NCBI GenBank assembly: GCA_007922225.1 | Contig: ML679963.1 | Location: 1,995,794 to 2,059,793 of the forward strand | Reading direction: 5' to 3' | Length of the DNA: 64,000 bases | Source: Emydura subglobosa | Lineage: Eukaryota > Chordata > Testudines > Chelidae | Shown here: positions 43,387 to 58,300 of the stretch, piece by piece | Numbering within the stretch: position 1 is the stretch's first letter | Layout: every line of letters begins with the position of its first letter | Program-made: the position numbers and the translations under genes | Notes under the pieces: generated by a model | Databases searched by the model: none | What the model saw: the letters and a program-made list of their open reading frames with translations, nothing else | Told to the model about the DNA's origin: nothing

Positions 43387-46300
43387 CTACAAACACAGGG
43401 ACACTGACATTACAAAATGCACGGCAGCTTTGCTGACACAACACTTCCAGTTCAGACAACCTGAACGGCTATGGCTTATTTTGTAATGAACACGCATACA
43501 AGAAAGAAAAAGAAACGTGGTGCGAATGTAGGGTTCGGGGACCCAGGATCTCATGCCAGTTAGGCCGACTGGGGTGCTTACTACTGTAGCACTTCCAGAG
43601 GTACTCTGGTCTCAATTAAAACTTTCTAGCCAGGATGTTCCAATAGCCTACAGTAGCATTTACATGCCAAACTAGCTGAAATGCAAGAGATTTAGGCCCC
43701 CAGCATCCACGTGCTTCTTTGAAGCTTCCGGCCTCCACTATTTACTTAACATGAATGGGAAGGCGAAACTTACTTATTTCCTTTTGAAATGACGTAAGAG
43801 CAAGAGTTCTAACTCTGCATTGGAACTGTAATATAGAATGAAAATGACTATGGATGGTTTCAGATCTCAAAGCCAATGCATGTACTGTATGTGAAAAGCC
43901 CTTGTTTAAAGTCTCCTGAGAGTTGAAACGTTCCACAACCTCCCACTGGAGAGCAGCTCGAGATGCCAGAGCAGACACACAGCTACTAGGATGCTCTCAC
44001 GGGTGCCTCTATGGATACTGCCCTAAACCAGTGGGCAGAACCTAACCAGGTGGGAAGGAGACAACCAGCCTCTTCTCTGCACTAACCAGAAGAGAAACCT
44101 ATTTCAGTAGAAGAGGTTCCCAGGAAAAAGCACGTCTCTGACTAACTTAAACCACAGGTGGAGCTGCCAGCCTGGGGTGACTGGAGAGAGAACTAGGGCT
44201 GGTTTCCAGGACAGAAACAGGTACGGATGCACCCTCGTTGACTTCCAGCCCAGCAGGGAAAGGGAGCAGAAATTCAGAATATTGTGAGTTAAACTCCGCT
44301 AAGCGCACGTCTCGTAAGAGTGCATCACTGCATCGTCTAACGTCAGATTTATCACACTAATATCTGACAAGGGACAAATTCAGTGTCCAGTGGTGGTGAA
44401 AGGTGAGAACATAAAAGCAGCAGCCATAATCATCAGCCTTTCAGCTACTCTGCTTAGCTAGTCTAGATCTCACTCAGCAAGTCAAAGATTTACATATAAA
44501 AAGGATCTTCTTGGACAAAAAACCCCGACCTCTCCCCTCCCCCACTTTCTACCCCACAATCACTCCCACAGCTCTTTCACTGTACCTCTGCCCTGATCAG
44601 CCGTCCCAGTCCTGGAGCTTTCCGACCCAGAAGTTGCCCATTTGGTCAGGCCGTTTGGTGGTGTTTACGATGGGGACAAATAACTGCAAAGGACTAGATG
44701 TGATGCCCAGGCTAGTGGCACGTGCTCTGAGCTGATGCAAAGCTTTCAGTCTAAGAGTTTCTCAATCAAATAGACACATTAACTGGAAGACTAGAACGTT
44801 TCACATCTTTCCATTGCATTAACCATGCAGCAAGAGAACTGCCATCAGAAGTATTCCAACAGCAGTTCACACGAAAGCAACAAGCCATTTTTACCTTTGG
44901 TTGCTCCTCATCCGTGGAAGAATCTTCCAGTGCCAGAGGTGAGTTGCCTGCAGAGTTATTTCTCTGGATATCTACCGCAGTCTCTGCTGGCAGCATCTCC
45001 AGTACTGATCCCTTGGAGACCCCATTCCTTCCGCCTCCCTGCTCTTCCATCCTGGAGTGGGAACACGTGCGAGACCGGCTCTCTTGGGATAACTCCACAA
45101 ACTTCTCCAGGGCACTGAAGAAATCAATCCTGTCTGTAGTTTCAGGCTGGGAACTAAGCTGTGAGCTTGGGGAATTCTGGTCAGGTAACCTGGGAAGGTC
45201 TTTTAAACAAGACGTGAATTCCTCCATGGGCACCAAATGCACATTCAGCTCAGTTTTAAGGGCATCTGTCTCTAGATCATCCACTCGCAGATCTGGAAAC
45301 TCTGTGGCTATTTCCAAAGGCTGTTCAAGTTGCATTAAGGCCTCAGAAGCATGGCAGTTATCCAGGGGAAATTCTAATTCATCCAAGCAGCACCCTGCCG
45401 GATACCCATTGATGCTGTTCAGGTTCAGTTTGTCCTCTATTTGTTCAGCATGGAAGTCTCTGGCTGTAAACTCCAAATGGATCGCTCTCTCTCTGGTGCA
45501 CAACCCCTCAATCACATCCATGTCTTGCTGGAGCAGATGGTCCGCGTGTGGCCTCATGGGGAAGACTGAAGACGCAATCTGGTGGTTGTCATTTGCCAGG
45601 GCCTCGGAGAGCTGGTCTGCGGAGGTGGTGATCTCCTTTTTGTTCAGCTCCATGCCCGATTTGCAGATGGACTCATGGTGTTCAGAGAGGTCGCTGTCCG
45701 AGTGCGAACGCCACAGCTTGTTATGCCGCTGTTTGCTGCGGGAGAGAATAGCAGAAGGAAAATGTTTTAGTCACGATCAGAAACCACCTGCAGACTGTAC
45801 ATGCTTAAAATACAGCTGGGGCCAAACCCAGTCGGACATAAGTGGGTGCTGCTTCCCTGGTAGCCTCAGGTCCAAATTCAGCAGTGACAAACAGTGCTGT
45901 CAATTAAATGTTGGCCAGAAGCTGGACAGAAAACGAATCCACATGGGCCTGCATGGCAAAGTTCATGCAATCGGCACTGCTCCGGCATTGTGGGTGAGAA
46001 GTGAGAGCGGCTTGCATGCCAAAGGGGCAGATGACAGCAGTACAGTAGGAAAACCAACGGATAGGAAGGTGTAATATAAAGCAGACCTCTGTCCTCCCCA
46101 AACACCTCCAGGGGCAAACGCAGGCCTGGTGGAAGTGGGTACAATTGCAGTGGACTTCAGACTACCCATCTGTGTAAATCAGCACAGTGGCGTAAGCTAG
46201 GCCATGTTGCTATGTACGTGCACTAATCCCTCGTGTTTTGTATTGGCTTATTCCCAACATGCACCATTTAAGTGACTGCTGAATCTGGTCCCTTAGCTGG

Positions 46301-49300
46301 TCCGTCATCCGCTGATCGATGTTAGAATGTGAGAACAAGTTGCAGGGCGATAGCTGTCCACTGACGCATGAGGGTGGATGGGTCAGTGGGGTAAATGGGG
46401 GGCGTGGAACAAAAGCACGCCTGATTTCCCCTCTCGGGCAGGGCAGCTCCAGCACCTGTGAGACACACACTGATAAATAACTGAGCTATGGAAACCAGAG
46501 AGCGATGTGGGGGCTGGAGACATCCTGCATGGCTACAGGGGGCCAAAAATAGCCTCTTGTTTGCGGGACAGAGGCCCGGGCCAGCTAACCCCGTCTGCTG
46601 CTGGAAAACATCCTTGGGAGGGTCCCAGCAGTCACACGCTCAAGCTAACATCAACTGTTGCTGTCCCGTCACCAGCACCTGTTCTGAGAACTGTTCCGTG
46701 TGCAGCCCACACGACGGGGGCTGTTTCTCCGAAGTGGAACTGGACTAATGAAAACACGCGACCCGGCCAGCCTGTTTCCAAAGACCTGCCCAGACCAGGG
46801 CTGGGCTTTAAGTTATTTCCCTTCCTCTGCTCGTTGCACTTTCACCAGCTCCCCCTAGGAGGAGAGCACACACCACAACACACTCCAGCGAGAAAGGACG
46901 CTGCCAGCGGCAAGCCAAGTCTGTGGATGCCCCACCGCAACCTTTCCTTCCAGTCGCCTGCTCGTGTGCCAGGATCCTCGCCAGCGTGACCTAGCCGCTC
47001 AGCACGGGTACACTGGTTAACTAAGACACCGTCGCTGGCCTAACACGGCAGCCCGTTTCTAGTTGGGAAGAAATAATCCAATGCAGAATTAGAGTTCAGA
47101 GCCAGCAAGTTACCAAGAGTCCGTGTATGTCAGAGGTTCTCAAACTGGGGGTCGTGAGGTTATTATGCGGCGGTCACGAGCTGTCAGCCCCTGTGCACCC
47201 TGGTAAGGGTAACATGGCATGGAAGGGTCATCACTTTTTTGGAGGGGCCTTCACAGCCTGAAATATTTTCAACGTGGTCCCAGCAAAAAAAAAAAAAAAA
47301 AAAAAAGAAAAAAAGAGTTTGAGGAGCCCTGGTACATGTGAAGCAGGCCAGGGCCGGGTCCCTCAGCCTGGCAGGGAGCTAACAGGGCCTGTTAGGAGCC
47401 CAGTACTGCTGTTGGATACATGCACTCAGCTCCCGCTGGGATCTGACCCTACAAGCATGACCTGGAGAGAGTGTTTTGTCTGCAAATATCCGTTCATACA
47501 ATGACATCGAGCAGGAACTGCCACGCCTGGCAGGAACTAGTTATTTCTTCCTTCTCTTTCTGAAGGATGTTGTGATCAAGGCATGATCTGGACTCAGGAG
47601 GTCAGAATTTGATGGTGGGCTCCTCCTATACCCGCCTCCATGTCCTTGGGCATGTTGCTTCAGCTCTGTGCCCCAGTTTCTCCAGCTGGGAAATGGGGCT
47701 AATAATCCTTCTCAGAGATACCATCTGTCTGGTTAAACCCAGATGCTTTCGGGCCTTAACTGTCTCTCACTATGCACCTGTGTGCAGCCCAACACCTAGC
47801 ACCATGGGCCTGGGCTGTGATTGGGACCCCCAGACACTACCGTCACACACACAGTCAGCGGACAGAGTTTTCTGGGAGGCGCACGCTCGGACTCTGCTGA
47901 GCACACTATGAACTCTGCAGGTGTGTTGTTTTATTTTGAAATTCAAATCACCTGTTTGCATGAACAGACTGGATTTGCCTAGTGTTTTATCTGCTGCCAT
48001 CAGAGTCTGACTGCAGGTAACAGCAATAACCGAGTCTGATTTACTTTATCCTGTTAATTTTTAACCTCGGACTTCCCCCGTTGAGGAACTGAGGCAAGGT
48101 GCCAAAAGCAGGTTCAAAGGCCAGGAACGAAGACTCATTTCTGCAAACAAACAGGCATTTCCTAAGGTTCCTGGATGAAGCGTTGGCCGTGCTTATCCTA
48201 CACCGGTGTCTATACTGCTTCATCGGCTTTGTCCCACAGCCGCACACTAGCACCTACCACAGTTTCAGCTGAGAAATGAACGTGTCAACGCAGACCTCTG
48301 CCCGTAGAACGGCTGGCGAGAGGGGAAGCACTCCTGCCTTCTGGAATAGCAACTGCAGCACGTGCATGATTTCTAGAGAGACTCCCAGGGGCTATCCATC
48401 TATCTTAGGTACTTACACAGCTCCCCCCTTGCCCCAGAATGGGAATGCCTCACCATCTTCAGTGGATTCATCCTCATCACACCCCGCTGAGCAGATGGGG
48501 AAATGGAGGTAGAGAGGCTAAGTGACTTGCCCAAGGTTACACAAGAAGTCTTTGGCAGAGCAGGGAATTGAACCGGAGTCTCCAGAGTCCCAGGCTAGCA
48601 CCCTGGATCATCCTTCCTCCAGCACGTCTTGAGCGGACAGCCCAAACCTGCTGCCTTGCAGCCTGGCTCCCCTTTTCTGGCTGCACAGTCCTACCGAAAC
48701 GTTTGGGGTGAGGGGTTTCCCTGCTGAGTCTGCCTTTTCCATCCTGCTGCCAGTTCTAGTGCTCTCAAAGCAACCCTTCCCTCCCCCACCAAGGACACTG
48801 GACACAATCCCTTTGAGGCTAGTTAGTGATGAGAATTGCCCCTTCACCTCTGCGGCCCCCACGTGTGCTGGGGAGACTCGGGCACTTGGCGGGCTCAAGG
48901 ATGAGCACAGCACTGATGCCACGTCCCGCTCCCCAAGCTCCCTCGAACCTGCGGGGATGATTCTCGCCCTCACCAGGAGGCGCGAGGGCTACTAGCACTT
49001 AGAGCAGTCGCCCAAGGGGCTGGGGAGAAGTGGGGGGGTCTCCAGAGCCCTGGGGCACAGTCAGGGGCGAGCAGAGCTGATGAGCGTTCCCCCTCGGTGA
49101 TCTTGCCCTAGGGTGGGGTCGCTGGGAGGAAAGTCTCTCATTCCCTCAGCCACGTCTTTGGCTGGAGCTGGGCCCCAGGAAGGAGCGTGCGCTCAGGCCG
49201 TGATGTTCACCTCACTTGCTCCGCTGGCCTCTCCCCAGGCAGGCGGCCCAAGGGGGCTTGGCAAAGGGCCCTCGGCATCGGTCCCTGCCTCGCGCACTGC

Positions 49301-52300
49301 CGCGGTCCGAGCATGCACTGCGAGAGCAGCAGCAGCAGCACGGTCCCCACGCGTGCCGGGGGGAAGAGGAGAGTTTAGTGAGGTGAAGGGAAGAGACGCT
49401 GACCCTGCTGCTAATGGCTGACAGCATCAACGAGCTAAATATCCTCGCTGCCCTGACAGAGGGAGCCACGGGGTTTGGTATTTACTGCTGGAAAGCAAGA
49501 TCCCAATTACCTTGCCCCCCGTCACCTCCACAACAACGTGACCAGACAGTTCATGCGCGTGACTCCCCACCTCGAACATCTGAACCCAGGAAGAGGAGCA
49601 CGCATCTGCCCTGGGTTAGCACAGCCAACAGGACTGGGGGCAGCTAGAGGGGACAGCCCAAAGCTACGCAATCTGCGATGGAAGAGGGGAGGGAAGCCTT
49701 CTGGAGCTGTGGAAACAGACAGAGAAAGGAGAGAGTGGGCGAGGCGTGAGCGATGCATAGGGGTCCTGCTGCTGCTCGCCCAGCGCGGCATTGTGCTAAC
49801 TGCAGGCTTTTTAGTCTCACAAGCTCAAACGGCAGAACGCTGCGCTTTGCCTTCGAAAAGCACCACTGAACCGGATTCACATCATTATACCGGGGACTCG
49901 GCCGGGGTGGGCAGAGGTATTTGCAGTTGCATAGCCAGGGGCGAGGGTCAGCCCCACACTGCAGGAGTGAAAGCGGCATTCCCATATTGGTTACAAAGAA
50001 ACTCCTCCATGCCACCAAGTCTAGTACATAGAGGGAGAAAGAAAACGAAATCAAGCTCTCGTCACACGCAGTGCTTTCACTGGCTAGATTTCCAGGTGCA
50101 CAAGCGGTTGCCAGACAAGCTCAGTCAGTCACTTTGCTTCGTAGAAGGCATGCAGATGTAAAGTACGAGCCACACACCTAGTACTAGTGGCTTTTAAAAT
50201 CTTCTGGTCACCACATGCTGCAGTGGAAGCAGGCACATTGCAAATCCTAGAGAGACAGACGTAGGTTTGTGCTCCTCTTTAAGGAGTGGGACAGGTCAAA
50301 CACCTCCCACTGGATCAGGGTGAGGCTTTGCTCTTCTAACACCGCTGCTGTGTACGCTTCCAGGCTGACTAGATCTGACTCTGCTCTGAGCTACACATTG
50401 ACGAGTGCTGGGAAAGCCACGGACGTCCTGAGGCAGAGGTAACTCTGCTAGTCCCTGCCCCAGGATTTAATATTCTACCACCTAGAAAAAGCCTGCAGCC
50501 GACGGGGATTCCCGAACCAACACTGGAATTTGGCAGAACACAAAGTATCTTTTCCTTCCAGCAGGTCATGTTAGGACATTGCTTAACACATCCTTTATGG
50601 GTATGTCTGGGAAACATGCAATATTGATGTCTTTTTACTAGTCAGCTGACAGGCCTCATGTTACAAAATCCTGACAGACCTTACCTCCCAACTGAGCTCA
50701 AAATATCATCCAGGAATAAACACTTGATGTTTATAACACAGAGGAAAGTGAACTCTTCTCCTCCCCCGCCCCCCCAGCATCCCTTCCTCAACACAACAGC
50801 CTTGATAAAGCCAGGCCAGATGGTCAGCAAGTGTGTTTCTAAAGGGAAACTGTGATGTTGAGATGACTGGGCCATATTTTTGCAATGGTAGAAAAGCGGA
50901 CGGGCTTCCGACTTCGCCACGCTGTGAAAGCTAGTGGAATCATTTGGTTCGGTAGATGCACGGCTCCGAATTTGGAGCGGAGTTTAGTCATGGGACACCG
51001 GTGGTTTACAAAGAGCATTGGGGCTAACATCCCCTTTGTTCTGCCACTGGCTGCTATGGGATTAGCCATTCGTTCTAGAACAGCCCCCCACGTGGAGCTT
51101 CAGGTGACTGGCTACGGCTCCACATACAGCCTGTTCCTAAGCGGCTGGTGAACTTGCACGCTGGTGAAGGGAAGCTCTGAATGAACCCAGCGGAGCCGCT
51201 CACTCAAGTGCCCTGCGCCTTATTTTATAACCAAGGGGGGCACCATGTCAAACCCGGCCCTTTCCCAAGCACCCTCCAATTCGGAATGAGCCAGAAACAC
51301 AAGCACCTGCCTATAAATCGGCGGGGCTGGACACACGGTCAGGTTAGACTGAAATGCTCAACGGCTCTTGAAACACACTGAAGATTGAATAAAAACCACA
51401 GCTAAACCAAACACACATGGTACAGAAACATGATCAAGGCTGAAAGTCACCAACCGCAACCTGCAACGCAGGTGGGGCGAACTCTGCCGTCTCAGCACAG
51501 CTGCCTGCGGGTTTATACAGATGTGCCACAGCTGAGGTTTCTGAAGTGTAGTAAGAGCCACTCTCAGCTTCACACACTCCTCTTGGCAGCATCTGTCCTG
51601 GCAGACAGACAATACGGTCTAAGATCAGACCCGTTCCGGTTTTCCGTTCACTGTAGCCTGGGATATGAAATGATTGTATGTTTATGGAACACAAGGCAGG
51701 AGACAGAGATTTGCGCTTGAAATCTTATGGCTTGTTCCTCCCCTGCCGTCTCCCACCCCCAGGCTGATGTCTGGCGCTCACCTTGCCAGCAGGATCCCTT
51801 GGTACTCCTCCAGCTGCCTCATGAAGCTTGCGTTGGGCTTGGTCACGGTGCGGCGCTCCTTCACGTAGTCGTATGCTCGGTCCAGGGTCCAGCCGTACTC
51901 CTTCATGGCGTACGCGATCACCGTGGAGGCTGACCTGCTGACTCCCATCTTACAGTGCACCAGGCACTTTGAACCATGTTTCCTGTTTTGGGGGGGAGGG
52001 AGGGGAATGAAAAAGGATCATTTAAAAGCCTCTGAAAAGCTTAGGAACGTAATTAAGGCAGACATTGGGCGACGGAGAATCTTACTCGCATTTTTGAAAC
52101 CCCAGTAATAGCTGCATATGCTTTTCCTGTTAGCATTTCAGCCCAATTTTCAGAGAGTTTGTTGCACAATTGTGTGCCTAATTTATAGACAATTACCACG
52201 AATGTGTAATTTGGGTAACTGTGTCTGCAATCAAGTCAACAAATCTGCATATGCCATTTCCTGATTTGCATATATCATCATGGTAACTGCTCATGCAAAG

Positions 52301-55300
52301 CAGACATGCAGATGTACGTCCATTCTGTGCTTAGAATTACGGGCTGATATGGTCTGAAAGCAGGCACCGTAATATTTCAGTGTTTGTAACAGTCCTATTT
52401 AAATACAGCAGCACCTGGTAATTTGCATTAATGGACTTTGAGATCCATCGCAGGCTACTGAATTCTGTGGATTAGCGAGTGCAAGCAAAAGCAAAAAACA
52501 GAACTCGGACTTCCAGCCCGGTGCCTCTCCACAGGACTGGCATCAAATACATTTTAACCACACTAGTTTGGCTTGAGTTCTTTCTGGTGATACTTCTTGA
52601 TGCTCGCGTATCTGGAGCGTGTTGTAAAAACGATACTCTGAATAGATTTCCCCTTTGGTGAGATGTGGGCAGCACGCCCAGTGCTCGTACAGATCAGTGA
52701 GGGTGTTACGGAGGGCCACAACTTGCTGTTCTTATTCACGCAAACCCCGCTGGACGTCAGGCAGCATGCCGAATCAGACAGGATCTGTATCACACCAACA
52801 GCAGCCTCTGTGTAGATACAGGGTAACAACCTGTATTCCCTTTCTATGGTCCACTCCAGGAGTACCCAGCCAGGTGGCAGGACTCTGGGTAGGAACCCTG
52901 CACCTCTCCCTGCCTTACACTATGATAACCCCAACAAGCCCATCTGCCTGACTGCCAGCCCTGTGCACAGCTTTCTCTCCAGGAGCTGCAAGCAATGTTT
53001 TGGCAGCAGCTCCACGCTACCACACAGCTCCTTCTAAGCGAGCACATTCATTCCTAAGGTACAAGCATGAACACGTAATAAATAGATCAGGAGTCACCCA
53101 GCTGCCTTGTGGGGCCCCAGCACGCTGAAGTCCGTTCAGCCCTTCAGCAGGACTGGGGCCCCTTGGACAAAAGATCAAGTCTGAAGGCCACGCGTCTGTT
53201 TAAACTCAGCCTTTTTATACCAAAAGCTCTTGTCTGTTGGCCTCTGAAAGAGCCGGGTTGAACCAGTCTATGCAAACTTCCTGGGGCGGCCTGTCTCTGG
53301 AGGTGTTTACAGTCTCAGCAACTCGCCTTCATCAGCCCATTCTTAGCTCCTGGAAGAGGCCTGGTGTCCCTCCCCCCCGGAGCAGAAGACTCGTGCACAA
53401 ACCATTCATAGATTTAGTACAATGGTCCCCACAGACACCGCCTGGGGTTGCAATCTGTCCCAGTGTGCTTCGGTTCTTTTGATGTACCAAGACGCTCAGG
53501 GCTCTCCCTGCATGAAGTGGTGTTTGTTGTTCACGCCCTGGCTCTTGCTCAGGGCACAGAGCAGTCTTGGTACAGAGCTACTCAGGAGGGTTTGGTCTGG
53601 CTTGGTTCGGTTTTGCTTTGTTTAGAATTACTGAGAAGGGCTTGCTCCATTGCCAGCAATGCAGGGTTCTTTCTTCAGGCAAACGGTGACTGGGAAGCGA
53701 CAGAGCACAGGCTGTGATTCGCCTTGTCCGGCGCAGCCTTTCCATGTACAGCTTTCAGAGTTCAGACTTGCATACGCATGCTAAGAAGGTGTCCGTTGGT
53801 TACTTACAGCCCCGTGGGTCAAGGCAGTCTGTCACTAGGGCTGTGACCTCGCTGCAAAAGTAGGTGTGTTTTTACAGAGGGAGCTATCTCCAGGTGAGAT
53901 CCTAGTGATCTTGCTGCACAAAAAGCCACACCTCTTGTGCAGCAAAGACTTGCCCCAAGATGCTTTATAATCCAAGTTACACAAAAACCTGCAAACGTCA
54001 GAACTCCGCCTGCACCTGCCCGCGAAAGGTGAGATTCCAGGAAAGCCAGGCGTGGGTGGGGAGGGCGGGCAAGCAGGGAGACACACACACAGGCCGAATG
54101 GAACCTGGAACAAAACTACCTCACACAAACCTCTAGCTTTAAACGTAGGGTGGGAACAAAATGGGTAAAATGGGTGTCCTGAGAGGAGAATATTTCTGAC
54201 AAGGACAAGATTCCAAAGTCATGGCATCAAGGAACCCAAAGTTCGTCCGGTCTAGGGACACCGGCAAGAGATCGTTGGAAGCACCACACACAAGGATTAA
54301 AGGGAGGCCATTGCTTGGAAATCCATCCCAAGCCTGTTGGCAACCCACACCAATTCCCCCTGCGACCAGCTTCTTCCTGAAGCAGAAGGCTGCCGGATTT
54401 ATTACAGACAACCCACAGGAGGAGGGGACACGTGCTGGCAATCCAGGGGCCTTCAGTTACCAGGCGAGAAGTGGCAGTTCAGACAGAAGGCCTAGCAAGC
54501 ATCTCTGAGCACCAAGGGAGAGGGTTTTTACTCCGCCTGCTTTGTGTGCACTACACTTTTCCTCTTACTGCCATGTGCATATTTTTTTATTTCGGACAGA
54601 CAGAACAGCCCACTGCAAAAACGCTGGATCTCGGCAACAGCAGGATGCCCCGATCCTAACCAGGGAAAGGGCAAAGGGTAGCTGGAAAGAGGGAAACGCT
54701 GCATTCCTGGGAGTTTGGTAGGTTGTGTTTGTTTTCTAAGTGCCGACTTACTTTGCTTTGGAGATGAATTTGTAAGTGTCGTTCCAGTACGCCAGCAGAT
54801 CTGTAGCCTCCTCGTCGTACACCCGGATGTTATGGTACTCGAAGACGCCTGGGAAGAAGTTATCTATTTCTCGTGTGACATTCAGAATGTACCGCACCCT
54901 GTGTGGAAGCAGAGGACAGATAAGATTGCGCAGGCCGCCTCTGCAAGGAAATGGGTTTGCCTTGTTTTGAACGTGTCTAGATCCAAGCACGGAGAGTTAC
55001 AGTGCTACAGCACACAGCAAGCCAGGCTGGGAGTTCGACTTCATGCGGGGAGGAAGGGGTCAATTGTGAGGCCAGGTTACAAGGTTTGCTGAGGAAGTTC
55101 TAACGGAGTCTCTATGGAAGGCGGCTTCTCTCCGCTCTGACTGGACACTAAGGCAGGGCTGGCCTGCCCGCCCATTCAGCCTGCTCTGTACTGCACAGAG
55201 GGGCTAGCAGTGATCCCTTGGCATGTGCTCCAGTGCAGCTTCATCGCTTCCTGCCAGCTGGAAACCATCCCCCTTCCCACTCCGCCAGTTACCACCAGAG

Positions 55301-58300
55301 CAGGGAGACTCTGCCCCATTATCTGTGCTCTCCAGAATACGGGACTCTCCTAACACCTGAGTCCAAGCAGGAGTCGCCGCCTGCATTGTGGGATTCGCAC
55401 CAGGCCCTTCACTTCAGTCCAACACAGCAGACAGTCCTCAGAGCGAAGGCCACAGAGCGGCAGCTCTTGCTCACGTCACAGATTGGACCCTCGTATTCTG
55501 CAGCTGCCCAGCGCCCAGACAAACTGGAAGGCAATGGCTACCATGGGGGACAATTGGATTCTTCTCCCCAGCACGGCCCATTCTGAGCAGTAAATAGCTG
55601 AGGGACACATGGGGCATTTACACCTGAGACTCCCAGAGCCCCATAACTCATGAAAGATCCGTGAGGCTCCACGCCTTCGTAGACACAGCTGGATTTCTAG
55701 GCGATGGGCGTAACAAAGCCAGTGGTTTCCCTGCATGTTCTGTCTGGATCGACGTGGCCTACAGCTGGGCCACCCTAACCCTCAGACCTTTCAGCACCGG
55801 AGGAGGAACGTTCCAGCTCGCTGCAGGCCCTGCTCTGAGGCAGCGCCGGCTGCCCGGAGCACCTCACGTGGCGTCTCATCTCACCACCGGAGTACAGTGC
55901 GCTGAGCTAAGGGAAGGCCTCCCGGAGAACCAGCTCCACGCTGTCTGTGAGGTGAAGGAACCGTAGCTCTGTCACCCGTCGCTATGTGACCTCCAGCTGC
56001 CTTCCCTTGCTGATGGGATTTCGGTCAAGTCAGGGCTACAGGCGCCTTTTCCGCCCCGTGTTTGGATGGGAGGTCAGGGGGCAGAGGGAAGCGAGGGGGT
56101 GCGCTTTGCCAGTTGGCTGTTACCAGGCTGGCTTTGCAAGCCCTTGGTTAGCAGCAGCAGCAGGTATGGGGTGTTATTCGGCTGTGCAGATGACAAGGCA
56201 AGGCAAGGCTTCACTTCCATGCCCAGCAGCTTGCATGCAGGGGCCTGCTACACAGCTCCAAGCTGCTTACCCTCTGTTCTGTAAATCTTCCAAGTTGGAG
56301 GCATTCCACTCAGAGCCCTGTGCAAAAAACAAAAGAGGGAGCATCAGCACAGGTGAGGCACAGGGCTGCAACGGGAGGGAAGGCCCCGTGAGCCAGATGC
56401 AAGCTGCAGGGACCCAGCGAGCTGTGCAGGGAGGTAAACTGGCCACGCCAGTGCTATAAACCAAGATTTGTTTAAAATACAGATGATGAAAGGAAAAAAA
56501 AAAATAGTGCTAGTGTCTCAAAGCGCAGCCACGTATCTCCCTTTACAACCAGATCCACCTGAATCAACAGGAAGCCCTGGAAGACACACCCAGACAGAGA
56601 ACTAGATAGCTTCCCGCAAGCCACTGAGAAACCTAGTGCAGAAAAATAAAGACAGGGCCCCTCCCACAAGACCCTGCCACAGACTTGCCCCATGGAGGAG
56701 AAGCTGTTTGCAGAGAGTGTGTGTGTGGTGTGTGTGTAAGTGTAAAAACCATCGAGACCCCCTCTACCTGGGTTTACACATCAAACAACGTGACCGTTTT
56801 CCTCTTGCTCGTGTGAGCAGAGAAACAGGTCAGGGAAGCATGTTTTAGCCTCGCTATCTCACCAGCAAGGCAGACAGGGCCTCCACGCCTCGCTTCTTGT
56901 CCAGTATCCAAACGCTACAGCTTGCACGGGGACAAGGGAACAGCGACGAAGGCCTCCTTTGGAATCCGTTGCCAAGAGGAGCGAGGGGAGGTGGAAATCT
57001 CAGCTGCCCACTTCCCCTGCCCCCTACACCTCAAAACAGTTTCTGAACTGGAAGAGGGCGGAGGGGAGGGTGTAGTGACGGGGAACTACAAGAGGCTAGA
57101 GTAGCCAGCATGAGGGAGATGGGCCTGCAGCTGCTTCCGAAGCCCAGACTCTCTGCACCCCACGATAAGAGGAACAAGGCCCCAAACCCGAAAGCATGGG
57201 TAGCTGCGTGCCCTCGTGCCCAGCCCAAAGGGACGACGGACCAGTGCATCCATCCAGTGCAACCAAACTGTGGAGCAACCTGCTTGTGCAGCGGGGGCTG
57301 TAACGCCCTTGGGGGAAAACTCGCCTGGCGGCCCCTGCAGTGCCCCCATGTGGCGGGGTCAGCGTTGCCCCATCCAGCCGTGGCATTATAACTCTGACAT
57401 GCAGGGACATTCTTTATTCAAGGCAATGCTGTGTGAAGAAAACCCTTCCCAGCACACCCCGCCCGCGGCAAGGCTCCACTAGGATATACGTTACTACGCT
57501 GGGTAGCTGGTGGGCTCGGGTCTGCCGTCCTTCCCTGCCTGCGACGCAGAAACCTTCAGGATTTAATTTTTAAACACGTCAGTTCAGCCGATTCCCCCCC
57601 CATTGCACCCTCTCCAAATGAACGCACTGGCATCGTCAGGCCGCGGCGCTAGGAAGACGAGCTTCTCCCTCAAGAAGCTCCATACTTTGGTGCCCAGGAG
57701 TGGGGCTAAGAGAGGTTGTGTTTAGCATGCCTCAGCTAACTCCTGGGAGAGCTGACTAGAGCCTGACTCTCTAGAAAGTCAATGCCAGCCTGCGTGCTCT
57801 CTGCTATGTCCGGCCCAAGCCGTCCAAGCAAGCCCGCTCCCTAGCTACAGTAGGTTCGTATCGCTCACAGTCATGGGAAGCACAGTGACACTCTTCCCCG
57901 CCCCCTGGGCAATGCCTCATCTGCCCCGCTTTGCTGCATGTCCGGGTCTCAGATTTCCTGCATGCCTCAATGGGTCCTACCAGGACTCTCTCCTGCACCA
58001 GGAAGGAAGCTGCTAGGGCAAAGCACCAAGTTTTCTGGAGATTTCATTGTACAGCCCTTGGCCTCTCAGCTGGCTTGTGCTCAGGAATGAAACTGCTGGC
58101 TGAACCCAACGTTACTGGTCTTCACCACACTGCTACTCTGCGTCCGTCTCTGGCCGCCACGAGCCATGGAGACGGACCCTGGCCTTGGTGCCGCCTGAGA
58201 AGCCTTCCCTGCATGGGCTTGCTCAGAGCCCAGGCTCAGTTCCCAAAAGCTGTCAGAAGTTGCCCGGATTACTTCTGACTGATCTGATGAGATTGCACCA

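Larger units (their letters stand above)
45736..51781 (-). other. SSH2: SSH2 intron between phosphatase and tail exons
   Basis: A 6-kb intron. It contains a hAT-type element (47131-47331), a MIR-like SINE (47575-47860), a MIR relic (48475-48610) and a CpG-containing patch with a short CAG run near 49250-49370. I see nothing coding. Confidence 0.85.

Noticed and set aside
42395..43486. A 363-codon + strand frame
   Set aside because: It is the antisense shadow of the SSH2 final coding exon, which has clear family similarity on the - strand.
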